From the NCBI GenBank assembly GCA_036274675.1, contig DASUFE010000068.1, positions 1-11,068 of the forward strand: DNA of 11,068 bases, read 5' to 3'. The translations under genes were made by a program, and so were the position numbers. Each line of letters begins with the position of its first letter. The stretch's first letter is position 1. The stretch comes from DASUFE01 sp036274675. Lineage in GTDB: Bacteria > Pseudomonadota > Gammaproteobacteria > HTCC5015. Shown here piece after piece: positions 6,370 through 11,068 of the stretch. The notes below the pieces were generated by a model. It worked only from the letters and a program-made list of their open reading frames with translations. It was not told the DNA's origin and searched no databases.

Positions 6370-7115
6370 CAGCCATAGTATTTGAAAAAAGCGCGTATGG
6401 CGTATTCGCTGAAACAGCGGACGCTCTGCCACAACGGTAACTTTTCAACTTCCCGGTACAGCTTCCATACATACAAGGCGGCATACAGTTTATTGCTGGA
6501 CAAGGAAGTGCTGCGCAGCCGGTAAGAAGCAAGAATTTCCGGCAAGCCGTGCGCCATGCCGCTGGTCCTGGTCAAGCGCAACCAGAGACCAAAGTCCTGG
6601 CGCTTGCGTATGTCGGGCATGTATACCTTGCCGAGACCTGCGGTGTCGTAAACGGCGGTCGAACAACCGACGACGTTGGTGCGCAGCAAATCGCGATAGG
6701 AGATTTGCGCGGGCACGTTGAATACCGAGACTTCCTTGCCTGCTTCGTCCACGATCCGGTAGGCGGTATAAGAGAATGCGGCGTTCTTTTGCCGCATGAA
6801 GGCCAGTTGCTTTTCCAGCTTGTCCGGCTGCCACAGATCGTCGCCGTCGAGAAAGGCGATATAGCGCCCGGCCGCGGCCTTGATCGCGGCGTTGCGCGCG
6901 ACCGCCGCACCCGAATTCCGGTCGAGCCGGATCAGTTTTACCCTCGGATCCAGCCTTGCAAGATTTTCCGCCACCTCGACCGAGTTATCGGTGGAACAAT
7001 CGTCCACCAGCAGCATTTCCCAGTCCGCGAAAGATTGCATGCGCACGGAATCGACCGTCGCGGCCAGATACCGCGCCAGATTATGCACGGGCGTTATGAT
7101 CGATACCGACGGCAC
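6369..7115 (-). CDS. Family 2 (GT-A) glycosyltransferase
   Basis: A 248-residue transferase predicted to add one sugar of the repeat unit at the cytoplasmic side of the membrane. The N-terminus SIITPVHN (5-12) and DDCSTD (38-43) are the nucleotide-sugar binding signature of GT2. DGDD (90-93) is the metal-binding DxD, and RKRQDFGLW (170-178) is the ED/QD-type motif that normally contains the catalytic base. There are no clear membrane helices; the C-terminus (about 210-248) is aromatic and basic and may be membrane-associated. The start is GTG at 7115, with GGAGAAGG just upstream. An ATG at 7147, overlapping the previous stop, is in another frame. Its stop overlaps the ATG of the SDR gene by one base. 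Donor and acceptor cannot be read from the sequence. Confidence 0.92.
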   Translation of the reverse strand: MPSVSIITPVHNLARYLAATVDSVRMQSFADWEMLLVDDCSTDNSVEVAENLARLDPRVKLIRLDRNSGAAVARNAAIKAAAGRYIAFLDGDDLWQPDKLEKQLAFMRQKNAAFSYTAYRIVDEAGKEVSVFNVPAQISYRDLLRTNVVGCSTAVYDTAGLGKVYMPDIRKRQDFGLWLRLTRTSGMAHGLPEILASYRLRSTSLSSNKLYAALYVWKLYREVEKLPLWQSVRCFSEYAIRAFFKYYG

Positions 7116-7118
7116 AGG

Positions 7119-7126
7119 CCTTCTCC
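7119..7126 (-). promoter_or_regulatory. Strong ribosome binding site for the GTG-started GT2 gene
   Basis: GGAGAAGG on the minus strand ends three bases before GTG 7115, and its GGAG core lies seven bases away. This supports the GTG start in the only non-overlapping junction (28 nt) of the five-gene block. Confidence 0.6.
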
Positions 7127-7143
7127 AGACGCGTTGGCCGCGT

Positions 7144-8256
7144 TCATTGCAGCAACTCCGAGTACAGATTCAACAACTTCTTTTTTTCACTCTCCCAGGT
7201 ATACCGCTGCTCGACCGCCTCGCGGCCGCGACGCCCCATCGCTTCCGCTTCCTGCGGATGCTCCAGCAGCCACTGCATGGCGCGCGCGATCGCCTTGGGA
7301 TCGAGCGGATCAACCAGCAGGCCGCAGGCGTTGCCTTCCACGATGCTGCGCCATAACGGGAAATCCGAGGCGATGACCGGCAGCCCCGCGCTCATGTATT
7401 CGAACATCTTCACCGGATAGGCATCGGGATAATTCTTGATCGGATACAGCACCACCAACCCGGCCCTTACACTGCCCAGCAGCGACGCGGCCTGCTCGCG
7501 GTTTATCCACTTCAGATAATCGGTGTGATGCCAGCCCGGCAATGCCTGCATTTCCTGCTGCAGCTCCCGGGGCGCGAAATCGCCGGCCAACCGCAGGCGA
7601 GCGTCATACCCGGCCCGGAGCAACCCCAGAGCATGGATTATCTCTTCTATGCCGCGCACCCGGGTGATGCTGCCGATATACGCAAAATGCGGCGGGCGCT
7701 TCGAGTAAGGAACGGCGGCCTGCGGTACCGACAGTTCCGACAGGATCGGAAAATTCTGCACCACCACGGTTTTACTCCCTGGAAAGCGTTCCGCAATGGT
7801 AGGGGTTGCGGTGACGATGGCGGCGAACAGGCGCCCGCCCAGCCATTCGAGGGCGGACATCAACCAGGACATGGGTTGCCGCACCGGGAGCGGCAGCCAG
7901 TACTTGTCCAGAATCTGGCGCGGCACGTCTTCGTGCACGTCATAAATGACCCGGAATCCCAGCACGCTCAGGAGCAAGCCGAGGGGGATCAGTTCGGGAT
8001 CATGGAAATGCAGCACTTCAGGCTTGAGTTTCCATAAATAGCGCAAGGCCCGCAAGGAACCAAAAGCCGCGCGGCCGATGCGGCCGCCCTTGGGCACGCC
8101 GAGATCGTGGATGTCGAAGTGTTCCGCCCGCTCGCCGCCCAGGCCGTCCGCCACCACCAGCCGGCAACCTTCCTTCCTGCCGGCAAGAGTCGCCGTTTCC
8201 CGGAAACGGATGCGCGTGTCGTTCCGCCGGTGGACGGTTGTCAGGTGCACGATCAC
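7144..8256 (-). CDS. GT-B glycosyltransferase, GT4-like
   Basis: A 370-residue enzyme with the two-Rossmann GT-B layout. The N-terminal half carries HFHDPELIP (83-91) and YDVHED (105-110), typical of GT4-like polysaccharide enzymes. The C-terminal half starts at YIGSITRVRG (193-202), and the donor-binding region is KMFEYMSAGLPVIASD (283-298), followed by E307 and GLLVDP (312-317). E286 fits one glutamate of the E-x7-E-type donor motif. It probably adds one sugar from a nucleotide donor to the lipid-linked repeat unit in the cytoplasm. The start is GTG 8256, whose GTGA overlaps the stop of the upstream membrane-protein gene by four bases, so the two are probably translationally coupled. Similar enzymes are common in O-antigen and exopolysaccharide loci; specificity is unknown. 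Confidence 0.92.
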   Translation of the reverse strand: MIVHLTTVHRRNDTRIRFRETATLAGRKEGCRLVVADGLGGERAEHFDIHDLGVPKGGRIGRAAFGSLRALRYLWKLKPEVLHFHDPELIPLGLLLSVLGFRVIYDVHEDVPRQILDKYWLPLPVRQPMSWLMSALEWLGGRLFAAIVTATPTIAERFPGSKTVVVQNFPILSELSVPQAAVPYSKRPPHFAYIGSITRVRGIEEIIHALGLLRAGYDARLRLAGDFAPRELQQEMQALPGWHHTDYLKWINREQAASLLGSVRAGLVVLYPIKNYPDAYPVKMFEYMSAGLPVIASDFPLWRSIVEGNACGLLVDPLDPKAIARAMQWLLEHPQEAEAMGRRGREAVEQRYTWESEKKKLLNLYSELLQ

Positions 8257-9620
8257 TCCAGGTCGTCCTCGTCGTCATCGGTATCGGAATTGAAATCTTT
8301 ATCCGCGTTCCTGATCTTGAAGCGCTGCATGATCTGCGGAGCTTCGGCGGCCGGCGCAAGCACCGGCGGATCGTTCCGCATGCCATCGAGATCGATCCAT
8401 ATATACTCTTCACGCGCCTTGTCGGGTTCGGCGGGATTCAGCAGCTGCACCGCGAGTCCCCGCCCCTTCCCGTCGAAATCGATCTCGCGCCCGCCGTACA
8501 GGATGAATCTCCAGCGCAAGCGGTTGAGTTTGTTGTCCGGCAGGTCGGTGAGGATCGTGGCGCTGCGCACGGCTTCCGCGGCGGGGGCCGCGGCGGTCTC
8601 CTGAGCGAGGACCCGGCGCAACCGCGAGTAGCGGCTCAACTGGGGGTAAAAGCGATTCACCCCGGTGATACGGGTGGCGACCCCTCGCAGGCTCATGAAA
8701 ATACGGGTTACGATCGCCAACAGGGCCAGCACGCTCGGCAGGCTGTGCTGCAGCAGCAGGGCTCCCGCTCCGAATTGAAAATACAGAAGCAATGCAGACA
8801 GCGCTACTATCAATCCGATCGAGACCAGCAACTGGCTGTAGACGGGCGCCAGCAGTCTGGACTGCAGCACGGATAGAATATTCTTGAGCGCCCGCTTCAT
8901 GGCATCCTCGGAGCCGACGGCATTCGACGGGACGAGGCGGTTGCATAAATCTTCCCGCACAACGGCGAATGATTTGGGGAATACTTTTTCCCAGCGCGAG
9001 CTGCTGCGCGCGGATTTGAAACTCACGATGGCCTGAGCAAACAGCAACAGGATCAAAACGCAGGTCACGACGAGGCCGAAACGGAAATTGAGCCTGAACA
9101 GCAGTCCGAAGCCCCCCAGAAACAGCAGGCCCGGCGCCCACAGGGAATTCACGACCTTGAATACGCGCGCACTGACCATCAGGGCATTGTTCTGCACGCG
9201 ATTCAGTTTACGCAGCGAGGAAAAATCCCGCGTGTACTCGCGGGGCGGCCAGGCGGCGGCACTCTGCAGCCCCCGATGCATCTGTAACAGCAGATGCTCG
9301 GCGAACAGACTCGCCAGCCTGATTACATTGAAGTTGGAAACGAAATACATAAAGGCCGCGCAGGCAAGCAGCAGCACCGGCAAGGCAAGCCATGCGCCTT
9401 CCGGCACCAGCTTGAAATTCAAAAATGAAATTCCCTTGTCGCCGGATTTGAATAACAGGTATATCAGCGAAAGACTGCCCAGTTCGAGACCCACGGCCAT
9501 GAGGCTGGCGACGATCACGAACAGAACCCGGAATCTGAAAACGCTGAACATCTCCGCGAACAGCGGTTGCAGCGTTTTAATATAACCGCCAAGGCGGCGC
9601 TTCAGATGCAGTTCGATCAT
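8253..9620 (-). CDS. Membrane protein resembling an ABC-exporter membrane domain, no ATPase domain
   Basis: A 455-residue protein that I cannot assign to a named family with certainty. Hydrophobic segments at about 31-58, 77-96, 159-176, 180-200, 262-283 and 293-312 give a 2+2+2 spacing with long cytoplasmic stretches between, as in the membrane half of type-I ABC exporters. Where an exporter would continue into its nucleotide-binding domain there are only about 140 residues, with no Walker A, no ABC signature and no Walker B. This tail holds a short predicted beta-like region (367-412) and ends in a strongly acidic run (DFNSDTDDDEDD). Its ATG overlaps the stop of the exported-protein gene (ATGA) and its own stop overlaps the next GTG. 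Role in export, or as a scaffold for the glycosyltransferases, is conjecture. The reading frame itself is well supported; the ABC resemblance is moderate. Confidence 0.8.
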   Translation of the reverse strand: MIELHLKRRLGGYIKTLQPLFAEMFSVFRFRVLFVIVASLMAVGLELGSLSLIYLLFKSGDKGISFLNFKLVPEGAWLALPVLLLACAAFMYFVSNFNVIRLASLFAEHLLLQMHRGLQSAAAWPPREYTRDFSSLRKLNRVQNNALMVSARVFKVVNSLWAPGLLFLGGFGLLFRLNFRFGLVVTCVLILLLFAQAIVSFKSARSSSRWEKVFPKSFAVVREDLCNRLVPSNAVGSEDAMKRALKNILSVLQSRLLAPVYSQLLVSIGLIVALSALLLYFQFGAGALLLQHSLPSVLALLAIVTRIFMSLRGVATRITGVNRFYPQLSRYSRLRRVLAQETAAAPAAEAVRSATILTDLPDNKLNRLRWRFILYGGREIDFDGKGRGLAVQLLNPAEPDKAREEYIWIDLDGMRNDPPVLAPAAEAPQIMQRFKIRNADKDFNSDTDDDEDDLE

Positions 9621-11068
9621 TTAACCGCCGGCGCCGGCTTTATCAGATGAGCGTACATTCGGTAGGTGCCGGTACGTCCGAACCAGCCTTTGCTGAACAT
9701 GTCAGGCCGGGCTGCGATAAAGTCGGCCATCCAGTCGACCACCCGCGGCTCGATGTCCTGAATCACCATCCACCCGGCAATGCCGGCCATACGCGAGGCA
9801 TACTTGTCTCCACCCCGTATGCTGCCCCTGTCCGAACACATCCACTTACGCACTTCATATCCGGGCAGCAGTATCTCGTCCTTGAGGGTCAAGGACAGGC
9901 CGGCGAGGTTACGTGACTTGTACCTGGCCGACACCTGCGCTATCTCATCGATAAAATAGACCGTCACCGGGGTCTTCCATACGGGTTCCATATGCCTCGG
10001 TGCGACGCCTTTATACTGCCACTTAGGTTGATAAGGCCAGCACAGTGCCCCGCTTTCCTTGGTGTTAACAGACTCAAAAAATACTTCCGCGATGTCCTCG
10101 GCCCGCTTCAAATAGAACTCTTCGCCGGTGATTCTGTAAACATTGAGAAAGGACAGCGCGACTTCGTGCACGTGGTTCATGGGCTCGAGGTCGTCGGTTC
10201 CGGGAATCCTGTAGTAGCCAAGGTCACTCCCGGGAATGGGTTTATAATCGCTTTCGAACTCAAGCAGGATATTTTTGATGATTCCCGTGTAGCGCTCTAT
10301 CTTGTCCCGATAGGCCGCCTTCAGTGAGGGATCCGACTGCAAATCCAGCAGTAATTGAGTGATCGGTCTCACCATGCGCCCGGCCAGCGTCGCATGGGCC
10401 ACCCGCTTGTAATGCCGGAAGCGGCCGCTGCTCCAGGCATTCATTTTTCTGCCATGGAAATCGTCGACAATCCCGAGCTCAGTATCACGCAAGGCGAGCA
10501 CCTTGTCGAAGGACTCGAGCAGAGCGTCGGCGTACCAGCGATCTCCGGTACGAACAAAGGCGATCGCGGCGCCTTCCGCCACATAGCCCCATTGCCAGGC
10601 GAGATAATTCCCCCTGTCCTCATTTTTTAAAGCCAGTTCGGGGAACTGCACCAGATCCCGGGCCAGGACTTCGCGGAATACTTGGGAGAAATCGCCGTAT
10701 CTCATGAAATAGAAATACTTGTTGTTATCCCGGCTCCCGGCAACCTCATCCCAACCGAAATACTCCCGCACCCGCCCCCACATCCCGCCATCGGGTATGT
10801 CCGAGGCGGTCACGGGAGCGGCGCGCACTTTGCGCATAATATCGGGATCATCGATCCATACCGCGATCGCCTGGTCATGCCAGGGTTGAGCCGCGCCCTG
10901 CAACAGACTGTTACGCAAACACTGATAAGCTTTAAGAGTTCTTTGAGTGCCGCAGTTCTTTGTCCCGGCATGCGCCGGCGCCAGCCAGCCACCGCTGATG
11001 CAGATGGCCGCTACCGCTGCATGAATCCAGCCCGGAGTCACAACTTTGCCGGAGCGAAAGCTCCTCAC
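9617..11068 (-). CDS. Exported helical protein, possible polysaccharide lyase/hydrolase-like enzyme
   Basis: The frame runs 483 codons from GTG at the right edge to TGA 9617. Because the GTG is the last codon of the window, the true start could lie further upstream, although residues 1-34 already make a good signal peptide (hydrophobic core WIHAAVAAICISGGW, cleavage after AHA). Two cysteines soon after it (C39, C50) could form a disulfide, fitting a periplasmic or outside location. The rest looks like repeated helix pairs rich in aromatic residues: NYLAWQWGYVAEGAAIAF (154-171), EPMNHVHEVALSFLNVYRI (295-313) and ALCWPYQPKW (341-350). This resembles the alpha/alpha-toroid folds of several polysaccharide lyases and epimerases, but I recognise no specific family and no proven catalytic residues. 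Four-base overlap with the next gene. A role in trimming or modifying the exported polymer is an inference from context. Confidence 0.75.
   Translation of the reverse strand: MRSFRSGKVVTPGWIHAAVAAICISGGWLAPAHAGTKNCGTQRTLKAYQCLRNSLLQGAAQPWHDQAIAVWIDDPDIMRKVRAAPVTASDIPDGGMWGRVREYFGWDEVAGSRDNNKYFYFMRYGDFSQVFREVLARDLVQFPELALKNEDRGNYLAWQWGYVAEGAAIAFVRTGDRWYADALLESFDKVLALRDTELGIVDDFHGRKMNAWSSGRFRHYKRVAHATLAGRMVRPITQLLLDLQSDPSLKAAYRDKIERYTGIIKNILLEFESDYKPIPGSDLGYYRIPGTDDLEPMNHVHEVALSFLNVYRITGEEFYLKRAEDIAEVFFESVNTKESGALCWPYQPKWQYKGVAPRHMEPVWKTPVTVYFIDEIAQVSARYKSRNLAGLSLTLKDEILLPGYEVRKWMCSDRGSIRGGDKYASRMAGIAGWMVIQDIEPRVVDWMADFIAARPDMFSKGWFGRTGTYRMYAHLIKPAPAVK

Noticed and set aside
6370..6432. Upstream start giving 21 extra residues on the SDR
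   Set aside because: It would overlap the family 2 transferase gene by 64 bases and add residues before a fold that normally starts at the Rossmann strand. The TGATG junction at 6369 is the better start.
6549..7376. Plus-strand 275-codon open frame across two glycosyltransferase genes
   Set aside because: It crosses the junction of two clear minus-strand genes and has no motif or convincing ribosome site.
1..11068. CRISPR arrays, tRNA/rRNA genes, insertion sequences, classic riboswitches
   Set aside because: No regularly spaced direct repeats, transposase motifs, terminal inverted repeats or recognisable RNA cores were seen on either strand by eye.

Overview
The window is the downstream end of a Gram-negative surface-polysaccharide gene cluster, followed by the first third or so of a secreted RHS/YD-repeat protein. 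Every gene I can support lies on the minus strand, so transcription runs from the right edge to the left. The organism is most likely a beta- or gammaproteobacterium. That is an inference from the arrangement of the last three polysaccharide genes (a reductase/epimerase, a WbpL-type transferase and a WbpM-type dehydratase, the wbpK/V-wbpL-wbpM order of Pseudomonas O-antigen loci) and from the GC-rich coding style. I see no rRNA, tRNA or other marker that would fix the species.

In order of transcription: (1) 11068-9617, an exported protein of about 480 residues, predicted to be helical, perhaps a polysaccharide-acting enzyme; (2) 9620-8253, a six-helix membrane protein laid out like the membrane half of an ABC exporter but with no ATPase domain and with a very acidic C-terminus; (3) 8256-7144, a GT-B glycosyltransferase; (4) 7115-6369, a GT-A (family 2) glycosyltransferase; (5) 6369-5383, an extended-SDR sugar-nucleotide reductase/epimerase; (6) 5201-4167, a WbpL/WecA/MraY-type sugar-1-phosphate transferase; (7) 3767-1881, a WbpM/CapD-type 4,6-dehydratase. 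Genes 1-5 are packed tightly (ATGA, GTGA and TGATG overlaps and one 28-nt gap) and look like one translationally coupled unit. Spacing then loosens to 181 nt before wbpL and about 400 nt before wbpM. The second gap carries a strong hairpin and a plausible promoter, so wbpM may have its own expression.

A working model: the WbpM-like enzyme makes the 4-keto-6-deoxy intermediate from UDP-GlcNAc, the SDR reduces it to UDP-QuiNAc or UDP-FucNAc, and the WbpL-like enzyme places that sugar phosphate on undecaprenyl phosphate. The two glycosyltransferases extend the repeat unit. The exported protein and the transporter-like membrane protein would handle the finished polymer or its export.

Left of wbpM the base composition changes to clearly more AT-rich. 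After a 312-nt non-coding stretch, a long minus-strand reading frame (1568 to the left edge, open) encodes a Sec signal peptide, a novel N-terminal region, three Ig-like modules and the start of an RHS repeat region. Its C-terminus, where RHS proteins carry their variable and sometimes toxic domain, is outside the window. This gene is easy to miss because it has no stop codon inside the window.
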